From contig CAWDKZ010000024.1 of NCBI GenBank assembly GCA_963803025.1, positions 1 to 13,534 of the forward strand: a stretch of DNA of 13,534 bases, in the 5' to 3' direction. Below, in pieces: positions 1 through 5,456 of this stretch. The position numbers were made by a program, and so were the translations under genes. Below the pieces are notes generated by a model. The model searched no databases, had not been told where the DNA came from, and was given only the letters and a program-made list of their open reading frames with translations. Within the stretch, counting starts at the first letter, position 1. The number at the start of each line of letters is the position of its first letter. The DNA is from Bog-793 sp963803025. GTDB lineage: Bacteria; Actinomycetota; Acidimicrobiia; Acidimicrobiales; Bog-793.

Positions 1-17
1 CTTACTTGGAGATTTGT

Positions 18-63
18 GGTGCGCCCCGAGGGACTCGAGCCCTCAACCTGCGGATTAAGAGTC
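18..63. repeat. Left attachment site: displaced 3' end of tRNA-Lys
   Basis: Forty-five of 46 bases match 11857-11902. On the minus strand it carries the anticodon loop, variable region, T arm, acceptor strand and a full CCA (17-19), and it lacks the 5' half of a tRNA. It is the original chromosomal 3' end that was pushed away when the element inserted. The one difference (39) changes the conserved first base of the T loop from T to C, as expected for a copy no longer under selection. Confidence 0.88.
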
Positions 64-73
64 GCGTACAGGC

Positions 74-155
74 CGTGTGGCCCCGTGAGGCGCCGAGTGG
101 TTTTCTGCGGTCTAGCTGGGCCTTCGGCGTGCGCTCGTGTGGTCCCGTAAGGTGC
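74..155. repeat. Pair of 20-base direct repeats beside the left att site
   Basis: The segments 74-93 and 136-155 match at 17 of 20 positions (cgtgtggYcccgtRaggYgc) and are 62 bases apart, between the att core and the first gene. Their place beside the core would suit accessory protein or integrase arm binding, but there is no direct evidence of function. Confidence 0.4.
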
Positions 156-180
156 TAAAAGGTGCCGTGTTGCGAAGATT

Positions 181-200
181 CGCTGACATTCCGCTGACAC
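181..200 (+). repeat. TGACA tandem site, copy 1 (left end)
   Basis: The sequence cgctgacattccgctgacac consists of two CGCTGACA units spaced 10 bases apart, one helical turn. An identical copy lies at 6097-6116 and a copy with two changes at 11779-11798, all in the same orientation. Copies 1 and 3 flank the att cores at 118 and 58 bases, which fits integrase arm-type binding sites. Confidence 0.6.
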
Positions 201-223
201 GCGGCACCAGGAGGTGAACGGTC

Positions 224-475
224 ATGGCCAGCGACCCGGGAGGCGACGCGCTGCACGCGATTCTCGATCGAGGCTGCAAAGGCGATGGCATTACCGCTCA
301 GGAATGTTGCGAAGCGGTCTCGCTCTTCGCATCGCACGACGAGCAGTTTGGTATTCGGTTAGCCGAGGTCCTCCGCGGGATTTTTGACGACGGCGACCTC
401 GGCCTTTCAGCTGAGCAACGCAAGAGAGCCGACAGGATCGCCGCTCGCCACCTTCAAGCGGCTGGCGAGGAGTAA
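224..475 (+). CDS. Small unknown protein, 83 residues
   Basis: The family is not recognised. The ATG at 224 is set by a strong ribosome site AGGAGGTGA at 209-217, six bases upstream. The protein is acidic, soluble and probably helical, with no membrane segment, and has a Cys pair (EECC-like, residues 27-28) with no second pair to form a zinc site. The region around the loop motif DDGDLGLSAEQRKRADRIAA looks like the helix of a short folded domain. It is the first gene inside the left end of the element and reads inward on the plus strand, opposite to the long minus-strand operons, so it is probably expressed independently. It could be a cargo or accessory gene; the function is unknown. Confidence 0.6.
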   Translation: MASDPGGDALHAILDRGCKGDGITAQECCEAVSLFASHDEQFGIRLAEVLRGIFDDGDLGLSAEQRKRADRIAARHLQAAGEE

Positions 476-508
476 GGAGTGACGACCTCCCCCCAGGATG
501 CCCCAGGA

Positions 509-524
509 CGGTCGCAAACGACCG
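509..524. terminator. Short hairpin between convergent genes
   Basis: CGGTCG, loop CAAA, CGACCG form a perfect six-pair stem in the gap between the plus gene ending at 475 and the minus gene ending at 545. There is no T run on either side, so a role as an intrinsic terminator is only suggested by position. Confidence 0.3.
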
Positions 525-544
525 GCGAGGTGTGGGAGTGCGGG

Positions 545-718
545 CTACTTGCTCAGCCCGAACCCCTTTAGCAGCCTGCGGGTGAGCCCCATCGACCGGC
601 TGTAGGACTTGCGGCGGGCGACCCGCTTCGCATAGGCGCCCGGGCCTCGTGAGGCGGCGCGGAGGTTGTTCGAGAACCGCGTGGCCCGGTAGAGCTGACT
701 GGTGAGCGATCTCGCCAT
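545..718 (-). CDS. Very small basic protein, 57 residues
   Basis: The frame starts at ATG 718 and ends at TAG 545. A purine-rich stretch (GGGGGAAGGGG) precedes the start and can act as a ribosome site. The product starts MARSLTSQLYRATRFSNNLR and ends in MGLTRRLLKGFGLSK. It is very basic, with a probable N-terminal helix and a C-terminal Arg/Lys-rich helix. Short basic proteins of this general look (TSQLYRA..SNNLRA, AKRVARRK) occur in actinobacterial phage-like regions, but that is family memory and no function is known. Nucleic-acid binding is a reasonable inference from charge. The gene is divergent from the one at 781 and convergent with that at 224. Confidence 0.6.
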   Translation of the reverse strand: MARSLTSQLYRATRFSNNLRAASRGPGAYAKRVARRKSYSRSMGLTRRLLKGFGLSK

Positions 719-756
719 CGTGGCCCCTTCCCCCGCGAGCGTACCCGCGGCAAATG

Positions 757-770
757 CCTAGACGTCTAGG
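757..770. promoter_or_regulatory. 14-base perfect palindrome, candidate operator
   Basis: cctagacgtctagg is a perfect palindrome in the 62-base gap between the divergent starts at 718 (minus) and 781 (plus). Size, symmetry and place suit binding by a dimeric regulator. No second copy was seen in the window. Confidence 0.4.
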
Positions 771-780
771 GTTTCTGTGT

Positions 781-1020
781 ATGAGCCTGCGAGACGAGAC
801 AGAACAACTACTGATCGAGGCGCATCAGGCCTCTCCCGCGGGTCGTCCGTTCTCACCGGGAGAGGTCCTTACTTGGGACCGCGCGCCGACGCTGGAAGAG
901 TTGACCAAGGTTGTCCAACACCTGCTGTTCGTCGTGGTGGCTCTTGAAGCAATCGTGAAGCGCTACGCGGATGAGATCGAGCAGTCGCGGCCGTCCGCGG
1001 GGAGACAGGACAACGACTGA
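781..1020 (+). CDS. Small helical protein, 79 residues
   Basis: The family is not recognised. The product from ATG 781 reads MSLRDETEQLLIEAHQASP and has a C-terminal half (about residues 37-67) rich in hydrophobic residues and Val/Leu heptads, LTKVVQHLLFVVVALEAIVK. This suggests a long amphipathic or partly buried helix. An upstream in-frame ATG at 754 would add nine residues but has no ribosome site and would place the palindrome 757-770 inside the coding region. ATG 781 has only a weak AGGG at 767-770. Third-position GC is lower than in the minus-strand operon, suggesting a different origin. It overlaps the end of the opposite-strand frame 853-1155, and of the two this one looks more like a real protein. 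Confidence 0.58.
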   Translation: MSLRDETEQLLIEAHQASPAGRPFSPGEVLTWDRAPTLEELTKVVQHLLFVVVALEAIVKRYADEIEQSRPSAGRQDND

Positions 1021-1155
1021 GTGGCGCTCTGACGGGTCAAACTTGTCGAGTGCGTGTGCCAGCCGTTCGGCACCGTCAACGGGCATCAGGCTGCGACGTC
1101 GCTCGCGTTCTTCGACGACCAGGGCGAGCCCCACGGCCCGCAGGGCGCCTGTCAC
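853..1155 (-). CDS. Unknown protein at the end of the packaging operon, 100 residues
   Basis: The GTG start at 1155 overlaps the TGA of the upstream gene as GTGA, the same coupling used through the operon, which supports a real gene. The first 46 residues (starting MTGALRAVGLALVVEERERR, then SLMPVDGAERLAHALDKFDP) look like a genuine protein with high third-position GC. The second half runs antisense through the plus-strand gene at 781 and looks less convincing. The original reading frame may have ended earlier and been replaced by unrelated DNA at the operon's end. The function is unknown. Confidence 0.45.
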   Translation of the reverse strand: MTGALRAVGLALVVEERERRRSLMPVDGAERLAHALDKFDPSERHSVVVLSPRGRPRLLDLIRVALHDCFKSHHDEQQVLDNLGQLFQRRRAVPSKDLSR

Positions 1156-1394
1156 GGGGCGTCTGCTACTTGCTCGGCGGCGTATTCGCCGACGATCTCA
1201 TAGACGGTCTGCCGGTCGACCTTGCAACGCTCGGCGTACAGGTCGAGGGTGTCCACGAGCAGAGCGACCAGCGGGGCCACGAGGGCGACGCCTTTCTCGG
1301 CGACGATGGCCCGGGCGCTCTCGTCGTCGTCATTCGCGGTCGCGGTGACGAGCGCCGCGGCGTCCTGGTACAGCTCGGGCGGGAAGGCGAGCAC
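1152..1394 (-). CDS. Unknown helical protein, 80 residues
   Basis: The start is GTG 1394, eight bases after the stop of the tail-type gene, and the end overlaps the next start as GTGA. The product reads MLAFPPELYQDAAALVTATA, then an acidic loop DDDESA, then helices ending in CKVDRQTVYEIVGEYAAEQV. The final part (VDRQTVYEIVGEYAAE) resembles a short helix-turn-helix-like pair, although no family can be named. It is soluble and mildly acidic. Its place at the distal end of the packaging/tail operon suggests a phage accessory protein; the function is unknown. Confidence 0.65.
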   Translation of the reverse strand: MLAFPPELYQDAAALVTATANDDDESARAIVAEKGVALVAPLVALLVDTLDLYAERCKVDRQTVYEIVGEYAAEQVADAP

Positions 1395-1399
1395 GGCGG

Positions 1400-1855
1400 T
1401 TACTCGTCGTTGTAGGCGACGAGCGCCCAGGTGACCGAACCGTCAGTGACCGTCGGTTGCGGGTTGCCTGCCGTCGGCGGCCAGTTCGGCGAGGCGGTCC
1501 AGCTCGGAGCCGAGCCGCCCGATGTGCCACTAACGATGCACTGCCAGAGCCCGAGCGCGCTCTCCTCCACGACCTGATCGGGCCACGGGTACGGAGCGGT
1601 CGCCGCGTTGTTCGCCGCGCCCACGGTGTAGGCGTGGTTCGCCACCCAGGCGGCCCGGGCGTGCATGCAGCACACCCAGGTCTGACCGGCGTTGTCCGTC
1701 GCGATCACACCGAATGACTCGGTAAAGGTGACCGACGTTCCGCTCGTGCCGGTCTTGGTGCACAAGTAGAGGTAGCTGCCATCGGACACCATGTCGATGC
1801 CCGCTCGGTACGGAGTGCCTGGCGCCCAGGTGGGCGGATTAGGGAACAGTGCCAC
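1400..1855 (-). CDS. Tail-type protein with two carbohydrate-binding-like modules, 151 residues
   Basis: The GTG start at 1855 is set by the ribosome site GGAGGTGA immediately upstream, shared with the stop of the preceding small gene. The protein has two tandem modules. Residues 9-62 begin WAPGTPYRAGIDMVSDGSYL and carry GTSGTSVTFTESFG. Residues 69-148 begin WVANHAYTVGAANN and end GTSGGSAPSWT...VTDGSVTWALV. The W-x-(P/A)-x-T/H-x-Y-x-x-G start, the GTSG loop and the TDGxxTW ending are typical of small beta modules found in phage tail and baseplate proteins and in chitin-binding (CBM5/12-like) domains. A role in binding cell-surface sugars is inferred. No tail fibre shaft, collagen repeat or other tail gene accompanies it, which is unusual. 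Confidence 0.8.
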   Translation of the reverse strand: MALFPNPPTWAPGTPYRAGIDMVSDGSYLYLCTKTGTSGTSVTFTESFGVIATDNAGQTWVCCMHARAAWVANHAYTVGAANNAATAPYPWPDQVVEESALGLWQCIVSGTSGGSAPSWTASPNWPPTAGNPQPTVTDGSVTWALVAYNDE

Positions 1856-1858
1856 GGT

Positions 1859-2047
1859 TCACCTCCTCGGGTCGATGGGAACTGAGAATCGGCCCGGCCG
1901 CAGCGCGCCGTGCCTGGCGGTGATGGTCGCCAGGGAACAGGTCACGACGTGCGCGGTCCGGGCCAGGCGCGGGCGAAAGGAACCCGCGCCGCGCCCCGGG
2001 TCCAACCGCGTACCGCCAGGACGCGGGATAAGGGCTCGGGGAATCAT
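1859..2047 (-). CDS. Small basic protein, 62 residues
   Basis: ATG 2047 overlaps the TGA of the upstream gene as ATGA, and its own TGA lies inside the GGAGGTGA ribosome site of the tail-type gene, so it is coupled at both ends. The product starts MIPRALIPRPGGTRLDPGRG and ends TARHGALRPGRFSVPIDPRR. It is very basic and proline-rich with a short hydrophobic core (HVVTCSLATIT, residues 33-43). No family is recognised. The position between the terminase genes and the tail-type gene is where small head or connector genes sit in phages, but this is inference only. Confidence 0.6.
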   Translation of the reverse strand: MIPRALIPRPGGTRLDPGRGAGSFRPRLARTAHVVTCSLATITARHGALRPGRFSVPIDPRR

Positions 2048-2256
2048 GGGGCGACCTTTCCGGGGTGGGCCGCGCCACAGAAGCGACAGCGACCGGTCGC
2101 CGAGTCGTACAGGTGACGGCACCGCGCCACCTGGCGGGCGGCGCGCAGTGAGGCGCGGGTCCGGCGTCGGTAGGCGCGTACCTGGGCGTCGTGAATCGCC
2201 CAGCGCGCCTCGTCCTCGGTGAGCACGACGGGATGGCCGCGCGGAACGCGTCTCAT
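2044..2256 (-). CDS. Small zinc-knuckle protein, 70 residues
   Basis: ATG 2256 overlaps the terminase nuclease stop as ATGA. Residues 13-45 form a basic helical region (LTEDEARWAIHDAQVRAYRR). Residues 46-60 hold C46-x-H48-x8-C57-x2-C60, a likely zinc site. The same tail pattern (C-x-H, then RCR-aromatic-CG) ends the upstream terminase nuclease, so this gene looks like a partial duplicate of that C-terminus with a new N-terminal helix. It may bind DNA or the terminase; the function is not established. Confidence 0.7.
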   Translation of the reverse strand: MRRVPRGHPVVLTEDEARWAIHDAQVRAYRRRTRASLRAARQVARCRHLYDSATGRCRFCGAAHPGKVAP

Positions 2257-3020
2257 GGCACGCGCTCCGGGGCGGGTTCGCCGCAGTACCGGCAGCGGTG
2301 ACTCTCGGGGACGTAGTTGTGCTCGCAGCGCGGTCGACGGCGGGCGATCCGGGCCGTCTGTCGCTCGATCGCCTGACGTTCCCGGGCGATCGAGCGTTGG
2401 GCTGGCAGCGTCAGCCCCTCCTCGTCAGCGATGGGCTCACGGGAGCGTCGCCAATACTCCTTCCACACCCAGCCCTGGTCCTTTTCCGCGTGCCAGACAG
2501 CGAGGGAGAGAGCGAGGACAAGATCGTCGTGGTGCCCGGACGCGGCCTCGTAGGTGTCGTGGCCGCGCTGGGAGAGCTCGAATTGGAAGGCGACGAGCTC
2601 GGCCCGGAGGTCCGCCGTCCCCTGGAGCCCGTCGACGATGACGAGGCGGTGCGTCTGGAGCACGACCTCCAGCGCGCCGATGAGGTCGCGCTTCGGCACG
2701 ACGACCTCGTACGGCGACGGCTCCGTGACGGCGTTGGCGCCCGAGATGGTGACGGCCTTCACCCCGCCGTGGAGGCGTCGCCGGAGCATGTCGACGACCG
2801 GGCGGCCGACGCCGGTGTAGTCGACGACGGTGGTCGTCGGGCCGTCGGCGCGACAACGCTCGTTGACGACGACGAGACGCTCGAGCTGCTCGGGGTAGGA
2901 CATGCCGACCGGGAGCGACTCGATCCACCTCACCGCGTGGACGCGGGTCCGGTCCGTTTCGATGACGACCACGGCGGTCGCGTCGACCGACTGCCCGAGG
3001 TCGATTCCGCAGGTCAACAT
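2253..3020 (-). CDS. Large terminase nuclease subunit, RNase H-like fold, 255 residues
   Basis: The protein is the nuclease half of a phage large terminase, which cuts concatemeric DNA during packaging. It begins GIDLGQSVDATAVVVIE with the first catalytic Asp (D7), followed by D67 in TVVDYTGVGRPVVDML and D165/D166 in GHHDDLVLALSLAVW, the usual three acidic positions of the RNase H-like terminase nuclease. Residues 90-160 contain the beta-hairpin region (VPKRDLIGALEVVLQ). The last 25 residues add a zinc-knuckle tail, C232-x-H234...C243-x2-C246, not usual for this domain. ATG 3020 overlaps the end of the ATPase gene by seven bases in the -1 frame, and GAAGG lies seven bases ahead of it as a possible ribosome site. 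In most phages the two domains are one protein. Confidence 0.88.
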   Translation of the reverse strand: MLTCGIDLGQSVDATAVVVIETDRTRVHAVRWIESLPVGMSYPEQLERLVVVNERCRADGPTTTVVDYTGVGRPVVDMLRRRLHGGVKAVTISGANAVTEPSPYEVVVPKRDLIGALEVVLQTHRLVIVDGLQGTADLRAELVAFQFELSQRGHDTYEAASGHHDDLVLALSLAVWHAEKDQGWVWKEYWRRSREPIADEEGLTLPAQRSIARERQAIERQTARIARRRPRCEHNYVPESHRCRYCGEPAPERVP

Positions 3021-3841
3021 GACGCGGCCTTCGCTTCGATGACTTCGGGGCGATGATGCGTGAGCGCGGTCCGCCCGTCGCGCCCGAACAGCGGCGCCAG
3101 GGTGACAGCTCCGTCGCGGCCGGCACGGATCGCGGCGTCGACGTCATCGGTCCTGAACATCTGCCCCGAGGCGTCGATGAACTCGGCGAGGATCTCCTGC
3201 CGGTAGAGCCACTCGCCGCGGGAGTCCCGGAAACCCTCGAGGTCGTCGGCCTTCCAGCGCGGGCACTCGTCGGCGCGCACGACGAAGGTGCGCCAGCGCG
3301 GATCCTGGGTCGCCTGCCAGAAAAACCCGCGCTTGCCCCAGGGCGTCGACATGAGGATGATCCACCCGCCGGAGATCGCCACCATCGGCTCGAGGGCGGC
3401 CATCATGGCGTCGTCGACCCGCGCCGCCTCGTCGATGAGCACGAGCGCCGCGCCGGCGAAACCCCGGACCGTACGCTCCTCGCCGGGAAGCGAAACGATC
3501 CGCGAGCCGTTCTCGAGGGTGAGCGAGAGGGCGTTCTCCGTCTCGGACGCGACCGGCCGGCCAAGGGTCCGGTACAGGGCCATCCCCCGCCGGAAGAGCT
3601 CGCCCGCCTGGCGCAGTGTCGGGGCGGCCATGAGCACGAGCGAGCCCGGGTCGTAGACGGCGTGGTGCACCGCGAGCAGCGAGGCGCACGTCGACTTGCC
3701 GACCTGCCGGCCGATGGCGAGCGCGATCCGGCGCTCGGGGGCGCGCAGCACGGCGAGCTGCCAGGGGTCGGGGACCATCCCGACCCGCCGGCACAGCTCG
3801 GCCGGGTCCAACGCCGCGGCGAGGTCGTCGGCGAGGGTCAC
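3014..3841 (-). CDS. Large terminase ATPase subunit, 275 residues
   Basis: The protein is the motor half of a phage large terminase, driving DNA into a procapsid by ATP hydrolysis. Residues 22-29 (MVPDPWQL) precede the Walker A-type motif GRQVGKST (44-51). Walker B is LVLIDEAA (133-140, D137 E138), and STPWG at 165-169 is the coupling motif III. The linker EILAEFIDASGQMFRTDDVD (216-235) normally leads into the nuclease domain, but the frame stops at 275 and the nuclease follows as its own gene. The GTG start at 3841 overlaps the upstream TGA as GTGA. A longer reading from 3946 would overlap the previous gene by about 100 bases and adds only low-complexity sequence, so it was not chosen. Confidence 0.9.
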   Translation of the reverse strand: MTLADDLAAALDPAELCRRVGMVPDPWQLAVLRAPERRIALAIGRQVGKSTCASLLAVHHAVYDPGSLVLMAAPTLRQAGELFRRGMALYRTLGRPVASETENALSLTLENGSRIVSLPGEERTVRGFAGAALVLIDEAARVDDAMMAALEPMVAISGGWIILMSTPWGKRGFFWQATQDPRWRTFVVRADECPRWKADDLEGFRDSRGEWLYRQEILAEFIDASGQMFRTDDVDAAIRAGRDGAVTLAPLFGRDGRTALTHHRPEVIEAKAASC

Positions 3842-4104
3842 GGCGCCACCGTGAGGCGCGCCGTCACCCCCTGACGGCGGTCTCGGGGCTTCGCCCGGTC
3901 CGGTGGGAGCGACTTCGCTGGTAGGTCGATACCGGCCGCCCGGCACGCCGCGGCGAGCGACGACTGACCACGCTTCGCCTTGGCGGCGAGCGGGCGGTAA
4001 CCGTTCGCACCTCGGCGGACCAGGTGCAGCGTTTGCGGTTCCAGGTCGGTCAGTTCGGAGATTCCCTCCGTACCGTCGACCAGCCGCGCCCGGGTCTGTC
4101 TCAC
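3838..4104 (-). CDS. Small protein with a phage head-region motif, 88 residues
   Basis: ATG 4104 overlaps the upstream TGA as ATGA, and the gene ends in GTGA overlap with the terminase ATPase. The segment ISELTDLEPQTLHLVRRGAN (residues 15-34) resembles the L-T-D-x-x-P-x-x-(V/L)-x-L-V-x-x-(P/G)-A-N motif found near the start of some phage head-protease or XkdF-like proteins, from memory of such families. The remainder (RGQSSLAAACRAAGIDLPAK) is short and basic, and no protease domain follows, so it may be a truncated remnant or an adaptor. The function is unknown. Confidence 0.65.
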   Translation of the reverse strand: MRQTRARLVDGTEGISELTDLEPQTLHLVRRGANGYRPLAAKAKRGQSSLAAACRAAGIDLPAKSLPPDRAKPRDRRQGVTARLTVAP

Positions 4105-4871
4105 TGGACCACGATTTTCAGGTGGTCCGGCTTGACGCCGAGCGCCTTGGCCGCGACGACCCGCAGGGCGGCGAGGTCACGCTGCCCGAGTCCCTTGGCC
4201 CGCTTGGAGTCGGTCACCAGGGTGAGTGTCCCGGTCGCCGATTTCGCCATCTTCTCCGCGTCCGGTCCGGCGAGCTTGACCAATTTGCGGGCGAGCTGCT
4301 TTATCGCCCGCGCCTTGGCGACGGCCGCGGCGATTTCGTCGAGGTCGTCAGGCGACACGACAACGAGCCCCAGCCCCTCGCATTGAGCGCACGGACTCTG
4401 ACCGACCAGGCCGGTCCCGGTGCACGTCGGGCACTGGTCCGTCAGCGTCGGGTCGTTCATCGCGGCGCTGCTCAAGTCACTGAGCTGCTTGACGACGGAC
4501 GCCGGGAGACGTGCGGCCAGTTCGAGACGGGTCGCAGCCCGGAGCGATTCGAGGCGGGCGATGTCGCTTGCCAAGCCCGGGTCGTGCCTGGCCCGTTCTT
4601 TGACGGCCACCGAGGCGACCGGGCTGTACGTCTGCCGGAGGCGTGCCGCGAACCTGGCATCGCTCAGCGGGTCGGCCGCTGCCGTCCCGCGGTTGACACG
4701 GGCTCGGTAGTCGGTCCTGATTTCCTTGGCGATAGCGCCAGACGGGTCGACCCGCTTGGCTGCACGTTCCATCGCTTCCCGTTGCGGCGTGCCCTTGGCG
4801 GGTGCCGTCTTGCTGGCCTTACCCTCGGCGAGCTGCCGCGCGAAAAATACGTCGAGAATTGGGTCTGCCAT
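4101..4871 (-). CDS. Unknown protein with DnaJ-type zinc module, 256 residues
   Basis: ATG 4871 follows a strong ribosome site (GGAGGTGA). The N-terminal half (1-140) is charged and helical, rich in Ala/Arg/Lys, with stretches such as REAMERAAKRVDPSGAIAKE. Residues 147-168 hold two CxxCxGxG-type units (CPTCTGTG, then CAQCEGLG after six residues), the pattern of the DnaJ cysteine-rich domain, which would fold as a zinc hairpin. There is no J domain and no peptide-binding beta domain. The C-terminal third (about 175-256) is basic and helical (KARAIKQLARKLVKL; then AALRVVAAKALGVKPDHLKI). Its place beside the terminase genes suggests a role in packaging or assembly, but no family can be named. 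Confidence 0.75.
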   Translation of the reverse strand: MADPILDVFFARQLAEGKASKTAPAKGTPQREAMERAAKRVDPSGAIAKEIRTDYRARVNRGTAAADPLSDARFAARLRQTYSPVASVAVKERARHDPGLASDIARLESLRAATRLELAARLPASVVKQLSDLSSAAMNDPTLTDQCPTCTGTGLVGQSPCAQCEGLGLVVVSPDDLDEIAAAVAKARAIKQLARKLVKLAGPDAEKMAKSATGTLTLVTDSKRAKGLGQRDLAALRVVAAKALGVKPDHLKIVVQ

Positions 4872-4877
4872 TTCAGT

Positions 4878-5456
4878 TCACCTCCGGTGTCGTTTGGATA
4901 TTGGAACGGGTGCGGGAACGGGTGCGGGGACGATGGCCCGGAGCCGGTCGGCCATCTCGCAGCCCCGCGACAGGTCGCCGAGCAGCGCGACCACCTCGGC
5001 GTAGCTGAACCTCTCGGGTGCGCGGTGCCAGGCATCGCAGCGGCCGCGAAGTTCGGCCAGGACGCGACGAGCGCGGGCCTGGGCCTCTCGTTGCTCAGTC
5101 GTGTCCGGGTCGAGGCGTTGCGGCTTGTCCCTGGGATCGGCGACCGGGCGGCGCTCGGTCCGGTCCGAGGCGTGCCGCAGCGCCTGGTCGAGGGCCTGCC
5201 GTAGGCACCGGAGCCCGTCGGCGTCGAGCATCGGCGAGGCTGACCGGGTGACGAGCAGGTGAGCCCCCGCGAGCCGTTCGGCGGCGCGTTCCCGGGCGTA
5301 GGGGTCGCCGGAGGCGTCGGCCCGCTCGAAGTCGGTCACACGCTCGGCGACACGTTCGGCGTCGGCCCGGGCGGTCTGCTCCCGGGCGGCCAGGCGTTCG
5401 AGCGCGGCGTCGAGGTCCGGCGAGGCGAGCGTCGGGTGCAGCGTGGTCATGGTCAT
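4878..5456 (-). CDS. Unknown coiled protein of the packaging operon, 192 residues
   Basis: ATG 5456 overlaps the previous TGA as ATGA, and a second ATG at 5450 is an equally possible start. The first two thirds are Ala/Arg/Glu-rich helix, for example ALERLAAREQTARADAERVA, suggesting a coiled coil. Residues 132-176 (ARRVLAELRGRCDAWHRAPE, then FSYAEVVALLGDLSRGCE) look like a separate small helical domain. It ends in a proline-valine repeat (PAPVPAPVP) produced by a 12-base tandem duplication at 4903-4926, then a basic tip KRHRR. It lies between the small-terminase-like gene and the zinc-module gene. The function is unknown; a scaffold or adaptor role would only be a guess. Confidence 0.7.
   Translation of the reverse strand: MTMTTLHPTLASPDLDAALERLAAREQTARADAERVAERVTDFERADASGDPYARERAAERLAGAHLLVTRSASPMLDADGLRCLRQALDQALRHASDRTERRPVADPRDKPQRLDPDTTEQREAQARARRVLAELRGRCDAWHRAPERFSYAEVVALLGDLSRGCEMADRLRAIVPAPVPAPVPISKRHRR

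Noticed and set aside
2298..3874. Two long plus-strand frames (252 and 273 residues)
   Set aside because: They are antisense to the terminase nuclease and ATPase, which have clear catalytic motifs.
3842..3946. Longer N-terminus for the terminase ATPase
   Set aside because: It would overlap the upstream gene by about 100 bases and adds only Pro/Gly-rich sequence; the GTGA-coupled start matches the operon pattern.
4903..4926. Perfect 12-base tandem repeat
   Set aside because: It lies inside a coding region and only encodes the Pro-Val repeat; noted in that gene, not a separate functional element.
3903..5204. 433-residue open frame on the plus strand
   Set aside because: It runs antisense to three well-supported minus genes; its composition is the Gly/Arg/Pro mirror typical of GC-rich DNA.
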